Of a stretch of 21,915 nucleotides of DNA, positions 1-8,387 are shown in pieces. The notes below the pieces were generated by a model. The model worked only from the letters and a program-made list of their open reading frames with translations, did not search any database and was not told the DNA's origin. Each line of letters begins with the position of its first letter. The first letter of the stretch is position 1. Source of the stretch: Sergeia podlipaevii (lineage: Eukaryota > Euglenozoa > Kinetoplastea > Trypanosomatida > Trypanosomatidae); assembly GCA_030849805.1 (NCBI GenBank), contig JASANZ010001886.1:1-21915 (forward strand), read 5' to 3'. The position numbers and the translations under genes are program-made.

Positions 1-726
1 TTGTATTATATATTTTTTTTTTGATTCGTTTATGTACTAAGGCTGGTGTACATTGCACTTTTTTCTTCTTTTTTTTTACTTTTTTTATTATTCTTACTTG
101 TATTATTCTAAACTTTTTTTTTTACTGGCTCGCTTGTGATGCATTCGGAAGTCTAAAGGGAATATGGATGAGGGACGTGTACATATGTATATCTTTTATG
201 ATATCTTTAAAGCGAGATACCCTGTTGAAACTTTAATTATACATATGCTATTCACTATAGATTTTTATAGCTATCATTCCAACCTTTTTTTGTGTGTGTG
301 TCACATGTATGTAGTATGAGCGTAAGTGCTCGTTGCGATGGCTCGTGGTGCTGTAACAACAACAACAACAAAAAGAAAATGTATAGTGCTATTCTGAAAG
401 AAAACTTTCTATACTGACCAATATGCAAAGTGCCAAACATATATATATGTATATATGCACCTCCTCGCTGCTAACATTTTTGCTGCTTGCTATTGAACGA
501 TTGATTTGTTTTATTTTTTAAAAAAAAAACTAGCAATACAGAAAAGTGAAAGTGAAGGGGGGGGTCGATCAGAAATGAAGCTCGTCAAAGCGAAAGAAAA
601 GAGCTCTTTCCTTCATTGCGAGCTGCCGGCTGTTTTTTTTTTTTCTTTTTTTTATTTTTTTATTGCTCGCTGCTGGGAATAGTGGAATTTTTTTTTTTCA
701 TTCATTAAGGTTATCTTGAAGCTATA

Positions 727-748
727 ATATATATATATATATATATAT
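727..748. repeat. (AT)11 microsatellite
   Basis: Eleven perfect AT units in the gene-free left spacer. Such repeats are common in trypanosomatid spacers, and no function is implied. Confidence 0.95.
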
Positions 749-1218
749 GTAATGCTATCCTGGAACCGTTATGACTTACATTGCTAGTGGTGTGTTTTTG
801 AATATGCACACACACGCACACACATCTGCATACATATATACTTATATTGCAATTTTATGAGCATAAGTGGATGTGAACCCGTGTGACTAGGTCTGCTTCT
901 ACCGGAGCTGGTCTATCTAAAGAAGAGAGAAGGGGGGTGGGGGGGAGAAGAAAGCTAGTGAACTACAAGCTTGAATGGAGTTTGTTTTCACGAACAGGTG
1001 GAAACAGCATTGCGTTTTTATAGTTTTATTCAATTATTGTTATTTGATCATCATCTTTTTTTTTTTGCTTTGCTAGCTTTGGATACGTATACTTTTGGGA
1101 CTTAGAGGTGTGTCACTGAACCACACGCAGTGCAAACATTTATATGCATACACAGATAGTAAACTATCTATAAAGACATAGGCGCACACACACAAAAAAA
1201 AAAGTAGATATAGAAGCA

Positions 1219-1234
1219 CCCCCTCCCCCCCCAG
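1219..1234 (+). promoter_or_regulatory. Candidate trans-splice acceptor, C-rich tract + AG
   Basis: A pyrimidine tract made almost entirely of C ends in CAG at 1232-1234, 38 nt before the ATG of the actin-like gene. Kinetoplastid acceptors usually have T-rich tracts, so the C-rich form is unusual. Use of this exact AG is inferred from position only. Confidence 0.5.
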
Positions 1235-1272
1235 GGCACGCGCCGTGCGGGGTTCTCACGTACAAGTTATCA

Positions 1273-3051
1273 ATGCACTCTAGCGCGGTAAGTCCACTAT
1301 CAATACCTCCTTCTGTCACTATTCCGGGAACTAGTTGCACCTCGTCAAAGACGGCTGTGCTTTATCTGGGACAAGTAGCGACCTACATATGCGCAGAAGG
1401 TGAGATACAGCCGGCATACCCAGTGGAGTGTGCTTTAACAGCAGAGATACTGCCAGCGCTTGTTGCTATTCTTCCTAGTGCTACCACGGTGGGGAGTAGT
1501 CTCGCGGCGCAGCAGTTCACCAATTTGAGCAATGACAGTGAAGTGATGCACAGCAATACCAGAGGATCGCTAACAGCGCACGAGGTTGAGGTGGTGGTAG
1601 ATACTGGCAGTACTAGTCGCACAGCGGGAATACAGAGCGCGAAAAATAAACGGCACTCGCACCTGCACCAGTGTGTGGCTCGACTGCGTAGCTGCCTTGC
1701 TGGCCACCATGTAGTGGCTATTGCTCCAATTTGTGCCGCTCCCGCGTACCTGGAGCAGCTTACTCCCCTGTTACTCAGTCCTGCAGGAGCAGCAGCAGGC
1801 AGTCTTACTGTCGTGTCTGACGTGCTGGCTGACACGGTGGCGTGCGGCGTGGAGGATGGTGTTGTCCTGCACGGCTCCCTTACTCACATCACCATGGGGC
1901 ATGTCAAGGATGGCGCGACGATTCGCTACGCATCCTCAAAGATTGGCGGAATCTGCGCTATCGCAGGCAAGGAGTTCGCTGAGCAATCCGCCTCTCCCAC
2001 GTCCCTCTCGAAGCAGCTCACTGGTATTGACTTGAGCGAGCCACGATACCGCGCGGAGCTTATTGCAGCCTTTGGGTACAGTGTGTACAACGAGGTGATG
2101 GATGCTCACGCGCGGCGGAAGCAGGAGCAACCTTGTGGAGGATCTGGCAAAGGGAAGGGTCGGCAACGCGTTGCTGCAGGCAGTGGGGAGGAAGACGCAG
2201 AATGGAAGCAGCAGTACACGCGTAGGCAGCGCTCCAGTCCAGGGGTGGTGGAGAAACTGCTTGCGCGTGTTGTCAAGGGTGGCGTGAGCGCCGCGACCGG
2301 TCAACTTCCCGCTATTGTGGCTGGCGAAGCACTTCAGGTACCTTTATATGAAGAGCTACTTACGTGTGTGGTGCGCCGCTGTGGAGAAGCCACATTGGCT
2401 GCCGCAGAAGCTGACGCTCGCGCCAAGCAACGAGAGGCAGATAAGAAGGCTGTAGCGGCAGCAGCAGCTCTTGAGGCGGAGTCGACTGCGCGAGCTACCG
2501 GCGGCGAGCACGACAAGGACAGTAAGAACACCCATCATCAGCCAGTCGACTCAAAGATGACCATTTCTGATGAGAAGGTAGAGGAGAAAAAGGGAGGCAA
2601 GCGGCAACACGAAGCCTTATTAGGGAGTGGTGATGAACGCGGCGGTCGTGCCAAGCTTGTACGAAAAGAAAGGAGGTTTTCTAGCTCTACAGCATCATCA
2701 TCACCATCAACGAGTGACGGAGGATCAGAGAAAGACGAGGAAGATTCCAACGAGGAGGACGAGGACGAGAACGAAGACAAAGAGAGCAGCGGCTGTGGCT
2801 CCGGCTCCAGCACGGAATCAACGAAAGAGGAGGACGAAGAGGACACTGACGATACAGACAGTACTTCTTCAGAGGGAGACTGGCTGTACCTTCAGGAACT
2901 TCCGCTACCAGATGTGCCGTGGTGGCTGCCGTTGCTTGGAGGGAGTGTCGTGAGTGAGTTTGCGCACAGTGACATGCGAGGCATGCGCATCACCCTGGCG
3001 GAGGCGACGAGCACCAAAGGCGCTATAGTTTTCTGGAAAGCGATGCTATGA
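1273..3051 (+). CDS. Divergent actin-related protein with acidic insertion
   Basis: A 592-residue protein that reads as a highly diverged actin fold. Residues 28-50 resemble the first actin strand pair (VLYLGQVATYIC, then a segment ending AYP), the place of actin's first phosphate loop. Residues 146-170 resemble actin's segment before the second loop (VVAIAPICAAP...EQLTPLLLS). Residues 195-226 resemble the second phosphate-loop region (DGVV...LTHITMGHVKDG...SKIGG). The C-terminus (553-592: LPLLGGSVVSEF...ITLAEATSTKGAIVFWKAML) follows the pattern of actin's WxGGSxLASL...WIxxxEYxExGxxIVxxK end. The usual acidic and glycine residues of the nucleotide loops are not evident, so ATP binding may be lost. 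Residues 375-450 are Ala/Glu/Lys-rich, and 465-535 are a Ser/Asp/Glu-rich insertion just before the C-terminal motif. Nuclear ARPs of chromatin remodelling complexes often carry such insertions, which makes that role plausible but unproven. The ATG at 1273 follows an AG at 1233-1234. Confidence 0.62.
   Translation: MHSSAVSPLSIPPSVTIPGTSCTSSKTAVLYLGQVATYICAEGEIQPAYPVECALTAEILPALVAILPSATTVGSSLAAQQFTNLSNDSEVMHSNTRGSLTAHEVEVVVDTGSTSRTAGIQSAKNKRHSHLHQCVARLRSCLAGHHVVAIAPICAAPAYLEQLTPLLLSPAGAAAGSLTVVSDVLADTVACGVEDGVVLHGSLTHITMGHVKDGATIRYASSKIGGICAIAGKEFAEQSASPTSLSKQLTGIDLSEPRYRAELIAAFGYSVYNEVMDAHARRKQEQPCGGSGKGKGRQRVAAGSGEEDAEWKQQYTRRQRSSPGVVEKLLARVVKGGVSAATGQLPAIVAGEALQVPLYEELLTCVVRRCGEATLAAAEADARAKQREADKKAVAAAAALEAESTARATGGEHDKDSKNTHHQPVDSKMTISDEKVEEKKGGKRQHEALLGSGDERGGRAKLVRKERRFSSSTASSSPSTSDGGSEKDEEDSNEEDEDENEDKESSGCGSGSSTESTKEEDEEDTDDTDSTSSEGDWLYLQELPLPDVPWWLPLLGGSVVSEFAHSDMRGMRITLAEATSTKGAIVFWKAML
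2740..2877 (+). other. Acidic Ser/Asp/Glu low-complexity segment in the actin-like gene
   Basis: Codons about 490-535 encode almost only Glu, Asp, Ser, Thr and Asn, with the DNA dominated by GAN and AGC-type codons. It sits directly before the C-terminal actin-like motif, so it is an insertion within or next to the fold rather than a tail. Confidence 0.85.
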
Positions 3052-3512
3052 ATACGAAGAGGAAAGGGGGGGTGAAACTGTGATTTTTTTCCCCCCTTCT
3101 TTTTGTATATGAAAGGCGTGACGATGCCGATAGAGGCGCTTTTGCATCTTTAATTCTTTTTTTCTTCCACAACTACTCTTGAAAGAAGGAAAACTCAAAG
3201 CACATGCGATGAAAGCGTACTCCCCCCTCTCTCCCTATATATCTCACAACAACAACAACTATTTTTTTAAAAAAGACATACCTGGAACAGATAACATTTA
3301 CTTTTGCTGATAAAGGAAACACGTAATACTGTGCGCTGTGATTGTGAAAATGACAAACAGCAAAAACTAAGTACCACATTATACATATATTTTCTCTTCA
3401 GTCGTGCTGTCTTGACACGCCACTTTAACATCACTATTTTCCTTGTCTCTGAGAGCGTAGCCCCAAACCGATAGATTCATAAACTTTTTTTTTTTTTAGC
3501 TAGGCAACTACT
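3052..3512. other. Spacer between actin-like gene and next gene
   Basis: Contains a G-run then C/T-run just after the stop codon (3064-3102), a (CAA)n tract near 3246-3259 and poly-T at its right end. No gene is supported. It is expected to hold the 3' UTR and poly(A) region of the upstream gene. Confidence 0.7.
3484..3499 (+). promoter_or_regulatory. Candidate trans-splice acceptor, T13 + AG
   Basis: One C and thirteen T end in AG at 3498-3499, only 13 nt before the ATG at 3513. This is a textbook pyrimidine tract/AG pair and implies a very short 5' UTR. A second AG at 3502-3503 would shorten it further. Confidence 0.65.
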
Positions 3513-5693
3513 ATGCTCTCCCGCACTGCACTGGTTGCGGCGGGTACCGGGGTAGCGGCAGCAGCACTAAGTAGAAGCACTATACTGCGTGCTCGTCACG
3601 GACACGGTGGCACCCAGCACACACACCGTAGAATAGAACGCTTAGTGCTGCTGGAGGAAGCACTGGAGCAACCCACAAGCGAACGCTCAGGACTATCAAA
3701 AGGAAGAAGCACACATTGTACTGGTAGTGAGACAGCACACTTTCTTAGAGAAGCATCCGTGCGGGTGGCGGCGGTGCGTGAGTCGCTTCTTCCGTGTGCT
3801 GCAGTCCCGGCGGCTACGGGTCTTTCTTCCAGTTTATTGGAGCCGCAAGTCACCGAGACCACTGCACACAATGGAACTATGATGGTGACTTCACTTACAC
3901 AGTTCCTCGCAGAGTGCAAGCGATGGCGGCAAAGCATCGGCTGTGTGCATACACAGCAGGAGCGCTTAAGCATGCGTCAAGGGCTGCGCAACTTTTGGGC
4001 CACCAACGCGGAAAGCGCGATTCAGTGCTGCTCCATGCTGGGAAGGGACTTTGGCTTTGTAGCAGCGCACGGGCTCTCTGATGATTCCCTGCACCTTTCC
4101 TTTAGCGCCATGCAAACCTCACTAGAGGCGCTTGCGGTCAACACAGAGATGTGCGCCTGTGTGGATATGACGCGCTCGCTGCAGTACCTTGCAAGAGAAC
4201 TGGCTTGGCTGGAGCGAGATAGCAGTGCTAGTAGCAAGGGGACGCCTTGTACGACTGCGAAGGACGCAGCGGCACTTGCGCAGTTTAGGTCAACGTTGAC
4301 GGATCTTGCCATCGAGCGGATTTTCTTCTTCTTTGTGCTTAACGCGCCTAAGCGTATGGTAAACCCTTCTGAGGGCCAGAATGGATCACTACCTGCGTCC
4401 AATGAATATGACGACGATATGCTCGCACAGGACGAGTCTGCAAGCACTGCTACGATGGTGGGTCAGTACGGTGCGACATTAGGTTCGGTGGATGATGCGC
4501 TAAGTGCGCTGGAGGTGCTCGCGTTGCTCAACGTGAGCGACACCAGTCCAAAAGTGCTTGCAAATGTGCAGAAGCGCTTTGATGTCTGGCAGGTACAACA
4601 ACTGAAGCAGTACAACTCTTTATCTTCCTCTGTGCTGGCCGTCGAGCCTGACCAGCGCTCAGCATCCACCTCTGTGTTGCTATCGCATCAGTATCTTGTG
4701 TCGAAAGTCTTTGAGTTTGTTTCTTTGCAGCGGTGGCAGCTCAAGTTCACTTCTGTTGTACAGGCCTTCGCACTGCTACGCGTGTTTTTACCGCTGCTCT
4801 GGCCGCCGTATCTGCACAACGACAATACCACGGGTGTAAACACACAAATTTCTGGTAATAATAAGAGAGATGGGCGTGCTTCATTGAAGCAACAACGAGA
4901 CACCTTGGCACGCGTGACGTGGAGCCTGGCCAAGGCGCTGAAGTCACGCGATGTTCGCTTCACCAACCCGTACCACCTTGTCAAGATCACTGCGACGCTG
5001 GCGCGTCTGCCCTCTTTTCTGCTTTCTCCACTTCCTAGGCACGCCTTCTCCAGCAATGGGGTCAAGCGAGAGATGCGCAGTCTTACTTTGCCCACAAGAG
5101 AGACTGTCTACGCAGCAGCAGCAGCCGGCAAAGAGGACGCTGCTCCTCCACAGTACGCCACTGACATGGCAGCGGCCGACTTTTGGCGCTACATTGTCTC
5201 AAAGGCATGCATATTTGTGCCCAACTTGTCTCTCAAGCAGCGTAGACAGGTGTGTTGGGCCCTTCATGTTTGCCTGCGCGAGAAGCGTAGCCATCTCCTC
5301 GGAACAGGCAAGTCATCAGCCTCTTTTTCTTCTCCCCCATCGTCGTCGTCCTCCTCTTGGGGTAGTGGCAAAGAAGCGTTTGCCGGGCCTCCGCGGGCTC
5401 AAGCAGGGCACATTGCGCAGCTTAGCGACAGTCCTGATGACCTGTTGCTTCCACTAATTGAGGAGATGGTGCCGTATGTGGAGGATTTTGAGGTGAGTGC
5501 CAGAGCTGGTTGCACTCGGCCTGGTGGGCTGGACCGTCCAAAAACGGTTCGAAGCCAAAGAAATAAAGCAATTGGGAAGAATCAGCCGCGTCAAGACCAG
5601 TCAGGTCGCGCCAACTGGTCACAAAGACCACAACAAAAGCGTTCTCACATAAATGGCTCACCAAAGCACACTCAAGGGCCCTCATCTGAGTAA
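3513..5693 (+). CDS. Unrecognised large protein, probable mitochondrial import
   Basis: A 726-residue protein I do not recognise. The N-terminus (1-41) is rich in Arg, Ala, Ser and Thr with no acidic residue until past residue 40, as in mitochondrial presequences. Much of the rest looks alpha-helical, with recurring blocks such as ALSALEVLALLN (about 327-338), VVQAFALLRVFLPLLW (about 414-429) and later helices containing WSLAKALKSRDVRF and CWALHVCLREKR. The spacing recalls helical-repeat organelle RNA-binding proteins (RAP/FASTK-like or octotricopeptide types), a weak impression without a diagnostic motif. A Ser-rich run lies near residues 606-619. The last 50 residues are basic and Gln/Asn-rich, suited to RNA contact. 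The start is the first ATG after a strong acceptor. Function is unknown; a mitochondrial RNA-metabolism role is only a hypothesis. Confidence 0.8.
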   Translation: MLSRTALVAAGTGVAAAALSRSTILRARHGHGGTQHTHRRIERLVLLEEALEQPTSERSGLSKGRSTHCTGSETAHFLREASVRVAAVRESLLPCAAVPAATGLSSSLLEPQVTETTAHNGTMMVTSLTQFLAECKRWRQSIGCVHTQQERLSMRQGLRNFWATNAESAIQCCSMLGRDFGFVAAHGLSDDSLHLSFSAMQTSLEALAVNTEMCACVDMTRSLQYLARELAWLERDSSASSKGTPCTTAKDAAALAQFRSTLTDLAIERIFFFFVLNAPKRMVNPSEGQNGSLPASNEYDDDMLAQDESASTATMVGQYGATLGSVDDALSALEVLALLNVSDTSPKVLANVQKRFDVWQVQQLKQYNSLSSSVLAVEPDQRSASTSVLLSHQYLVSKVFEFVSLQRWQLKFTSVVQAFALLRVFLPLLWPPYLHNDNTTGVNTQISGNNKRDGRASLKQQRDTLARVTWSLAKALKSRDVRFTNPYHLVKITATLARLPSFLLSPLPRHAFSSNGVKREMRSLTLPTRETVYAAAAAGKEDAAPPQYATDMAAADFWRYIVSKACIFVPNLSLKQRRQVCWALHVCLREKRSHLLGTGKSSASFSSPPSSSSSSWGSGKEAFAGPPRAQAGHIAQLSDSPDDLLLPLIEEMVPYVEDFEVSARAGCTRPGGLDRPKTVRSQRNKAIGKNQPRQDQSGRANWSQRPQQKRSHINGSPKHTQGPSSE

Positions 5694-6116
5694 CAGGGGG
5701 AGGAAATAGAAACAACAAGTGACTGAAGTCAGACGATGTGCGCTATGGTGTGCATGCACTGTAGCTATATTGTATTAGTCTGCTTCATATTTTATTTTTT
5801 TGTTCCTGCTATCTTTACGCTTTATCATCACAGAAAAAGATACATTTATTTGGGAGGCATGAATGCTCAAATGTGTGCCTTTTTTTTTTTGCGATGTGGC
5901 GGTGATCGGCTCTAACCCGCCGTTCATTGTACTTCTGTATCACTCATCTTATGCACATCAAAAAAAAAAAGACAACAACTGAATTTTTTCTGCTTATCTT
6001 CCCACATAATTTTTCTTTTTTTTTTCTGGCATACAAGAGCCTCGCTTTCAATCGTTTATTTGTTTGTGTGTGTGTGCGTGTTTAGTAGTGGTAGTATTAG
6101 TACTAGTACTAGAAGC
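5694..6116. other. Spacer with poly-T and poly-A tracts
   Basis: Holds T-runs near 5880-5890, an A-run near 5960-5970, and a T-rich tract at 6010-6027 that likely serves the next gene. No gene is supported. Confidence 0.7.
6010..6037 (+). promoter_or_regulatory. Candidate trans-splice acceptor before small membrane protein
   Basis: A T-rich tract (6010-6027) is followed by a first AG at 6036-6037. A second option is the AG at 6084-6085 after a TG-rich stretch. No ATG occurs between either AG and the ATG at 6117, so both give the same protein start. Confidence 0.45.
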
Positions 6117-6491
6117 ATGCGTAGATTCAGCACTTGTGTGGGTGGCACTAGGCTCCTCCGCCCTTGTGTCCCGGTGTCTACCACCGCTGCCGTAGCCGCT
6201 CGCAATGTGCACAGCTTTCTTGGCCTCCTTGGCTCATGCGCCATGTGCGGCGCCTGCATGCTTTCCTTTGGGTCTTGGGCCAACAACTACTGTAACGTGA
6301 AGAAGTACGGCCGCTGGCGCTTCCGCAATTCAATTGATGATGTCATTATGGTATCGGACTTTCGTTCCGCGCGGTACATCGGTGCTGTTTTGGGGTTTCT
6401 GTTTTGGTGGTTCATTGTAGCACCGCAGAAGTATCGCTACAACAGCAACCTGGAGGAAGTCCCAGGGAACAAACGCATTGGGAACTTGTAG
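6117..6491 (+). CDS. Small two-helix membrane protein, possibly mitochondrial
   Basis: A 124-residue protein. The frame is open further upstream, but only a TTG precedes it, so the first ATG at 6117 is the start. The N-terminus (MRRFSTCVGGTRLLRP, then Ser/Thr/Ala/Arg) is basic and free of acidic residues, as in mitochondrial presequences. Two hydrophobic segments are visible, about 31-53 and 87-103 (ending FLFWWFIVAP), separated by a polar, basic loop containing KKYGRWRFRN. A CxxC (MCGACM) lies in the first helix. The tail is short and charged. I do not recognise the family. A small inner-membrane or respiratory-complex subunit would fit the size and topology, but nothing in the sequence proves it. 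Confidence 0.75.
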   Translation: MRRFSTCVGGTRLLRPCVPVSTTAAVAARNVHSFLGLLGSCAMCGACMLSFGSWANNYCNVKKYGRWRFRNSIDDVIMVSDFRSARYIGAVLGFLFWWFIVAPQKYRYNSNLEEVPGNKRIGNL

Positions 6492-7446
6492 GATTTTATG
6501 GAAGTTGCTTTAAATTTCCCTCTAATTTTTCTTTTTCTCTCACCGTCTGGTATACAAACGAGACAGAGAGAGAGAGAAGCGTATTTAGTGTAGCAGCATA
6601 TAGCACTCGTAGCAATAGCAGTTCATATTCTTGCTCTTCGTGATTGATATTATAATATTTTGACAAAAAAAACTAATACTTTTTTTTCTTATTCATACGT
6701 TTTTTATTATTTTATTTATGCTTGATAGCATCCAGCAAAATGTGTCTGTAGTGAGATGTGTCATTCAGTAGTGCTGCGGTGTAAAGGACGACTGGAATTG
6801 AGACATTAGCGCATGAGACATGGCGCCATCTATATAATGAAGGAAGCAGATCTGGCAGCGCGAAGGACGAGGACGGATTTTCATTTTCTTTTCAGAGGCT
6901 TCTTCGTCAGTTGATGAGGACTCTCATGGGTAGTAACTCATATATATAAGAAGAGCAGAGCAAAAATTGCTTTTATATGTTGCTTTTTTGTTTTAACTTT
7001 TCACGATATATATATAAATATATATGTATTGCGCTATACGTACCTTTATGTCGTGACGTCCATACACTTTCAAAATGATAGTAATAATATGACTTGAATA
7101 CTAAAGAGGAGTTTGTGCTTGCCTCGTAATCAATGATGGTAAGCCAGACTCTGTTCTGTGTTGTTCTCTTCCTCTACACGCATGTCTAGTTTAAAAATAA
7201 TGCCCACCATTACTTTAAATACATTTCTTTTTTTCTTTGTAGTTTATCATTTTTTTTTTCTTTCCGTATTAGTAGGAGATATAAAGGAACATTTTTCCAT
7301 TTATTTTTATATCTTCCCCTTTTTTTTTATTCTACTCGCACACGCACTTCTGTTCCGTTTCATCAAATATTTTTTTGTTGTCATTCTTGCTTAGTTCCCT
7401 ACATATCTATATATAGTGTTAGAAAACTTTCATTTATCTATCCACA
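6492..7446. other. Long AT-rich spacer
   Basis: About 950 bases with (AT)-rich stretches (7006-7028), poly-T tracts and a long pyrimidine-rich region (7220-7394). Frames in the T-rich part encode only strings of Phe, Leu, Ile and Val and are not credible genes. The right part is the likely splice-acceptor region for EMC4. Confidence 0.7.
7362..7394 (+). promoter_or_regulatory. Candidate trans-splice acceptor for EMC4
   Basis: A T-rich tract ends in TTGCTTAG, with AG at 7393-7394, 52 nt before the EMC4 ATG. No ATG lies between, so the start at 7447 is well supported. Confidence 0.7.
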
Positions 7447-7887
7447 ATGTCCGTTCCTAACAAGCCTGTCTCTCAGCTCAGCGAGGATGAGATCATGCGC
7501 CAGCGCATTAACTATCGTCTCAATGAGATGCGCATGCAGCCCATCAAGCAGCTCCCCATGACCTTCTTTATGATGTGGATGGTGGGGAATGAGGTGAGTA
7601 TCTTCTCTATCATGTTTGTTGGCATGGCAGTCATTAACCCTTTGCAGAGCATTTTTAATGTGAACAAGCACTTTGCCGAGTTTGACGAGGATGCTGAGAA
7701 GGATAGGCAAGTCCGCTCTGCGCTCACTCAGTCCAAGCTCATTTTTATTGCTTGTTGCGTGGCCGGCTTCTTTGTGGCTTTGGTGAAGCTCAACTGGATG
7801 GGAATGCTTCCCGTCAACTCTATGGATTGGATGGTGAGCGATCCTCCAAACTACAAGGAGCGTAGCGCGGGCGTCTTTCTCAACTAG
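7447..7887 (+). CDS. EMC4: ER membrane protein complex subunit 4 (EMC4)
   Basis: A 146-residue protein of the EMC4/TMEM85 (DUF1077) family. The signature is clear: QPIKQLPMTFFMMWMVGNEVS (about 31-51, matching the family's K-Q-(I/L)-P-M-x-x-F-M-M-W-M-x-G-N core), then SIFSIMFVGMAVINPLQSIF (51-70), an acidic linker, a second hydrophobic segment (about 97-115), and a conserved end with MGMLPVNSMDWM (118-129). EMC is an ER-resident insertase that helps tail-anchored and multi-pass proteins into the membrane; EMC4 is one of its core membrane subunits. At 146 residues it is shorter than animal and yeast homologues (about 180-190), mostly through a shorter N-terminus. No signal peptide is seen. Identification rests on motif recognition and is strong. 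Confidence 0.92.
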   Translation: MSVPNKPVSQLSEDEIMRQRINYRLNEMRMQPIKQLPMTFFMMWMVGNEVSIFSIMFVGMAVINPLQSIFNVNKHFAEFDEDAEKDRQVRSALTQSKLIFIACCVAGFFVALVKLNWMGMLPVNSMDWMVSDPPNYKERSAGVFLN

Positions 7888-8387
7888 TGAGAGAGGAAAA
7901 AAAGATATGCCTTTCCACCCTTTCTTCTCCGTTTCTTTTTGATCTTGTGCCGTCTGATCATAGAGCATTGGGGGAAAATCAAGTGCGGAGAAAGGGAAAG
8001 AGACGGAGAGAAAGGAGAGAATTATGTCACTCCAGTTGTAATTGTTGTTTTAAGATGAGTAATCTACCGAGCATATCAAAATAAAAATGCTTACAGCAGT
8101 ACTAATGTAGCAGGTGATGGTAGACATATGTAGCAGTCATGCCACAGAGGGGGTTTTCTTCTCCTTATTATTTGATCCCCTTTCCTTTTGATCATTATTG
8201 TTTGATGTTTTGCTTTGTCACTACATTTTTTGAAGGAAAAAAATTAACGCACTTCTGCCACGACTTCTCAAATCATTTCTATTATCCTCATTGTTCAAAA
8301 AAAAAAGATGAAGCCCTATACCCAGCAAAGCAGGCACCATTTACTATAATCACAAACTAGGCATATATTTTTTTAAAAAAAATTGCG
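7888..8387. other. Spacer between EMC4 and Hsp33 genes
   Basis: Contains purine-rich DNA after the EMC4 stop, pyrimidine-rich DNA at 8150-8300 and an A-run ending in AG at 8306-8307. A 73-codon frame with an ATG (8139-8360) translates to a Phe/Tyr/His-rich sequence and overlaps the likely processing signals, so it is not called a gene. Confidence 0.65.
8308..8349 (+). other. Possible short upstream ORF before Hsp33
   Basis: ATG at 8308 opens a 13-codon frame ending at TAA 8347-8349, out of frame with the Hsp33 start at 8388. It would be in the mRNA only if the acceptor is at or before AG 8306-8307. If AG 8359-8360 is used, it is absent. Confidence 0.3.

Larger units (their letters stand above)
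1..1272. other. Gene-free AT-rich spacer with G- and C-runs
   Basis: No convincing coding region lies in this 1.27 kb stretch. Open frames here lack an ATG or consist of poly-T translated as Phe/Leu. It holds poly-T tracts, an (AAC)5 repeat at 355-369, an (AT)11 repeat at 727-748, CA-rich DNA around 806-822 and 1181-1194, a G-run near 556-563, a split G-run at 932-945 and a C-run just before the first gene. It probably combines the 3' UTR of a gene outside the window with the intergenic region. It is the longest spacer here, and G-rich tracts can mark Pol II start regions in kinetoplastids, but that is only a suggestion. Confidence 0.7.

Noticed and set aside
6900..6950. TGATGA-like box suggesting a C/D snoRNA
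   Set aside because: No suitable D box (CTGA) or terminal stem at the expected distance.
7158..7394. Hydrophobic 78-codon frame before EMC4
   Set aside because: Begins with TTG and is a translated pyrimidine tract leading into the splice acceptor.
7438..7968. 176-codon minus-strand frame opposite EMC4
   Set aside because: Antisense shadow of a clear EMC4 gene; His-rich, low-information translation.
8139..8360. 73-codon frame with a true ATG before Hsp33
   Set aside because: Phe/Tyr/His-rich product from pyrimidine-rich spacer that overlaps the likely processing signals; no recognisable domain.
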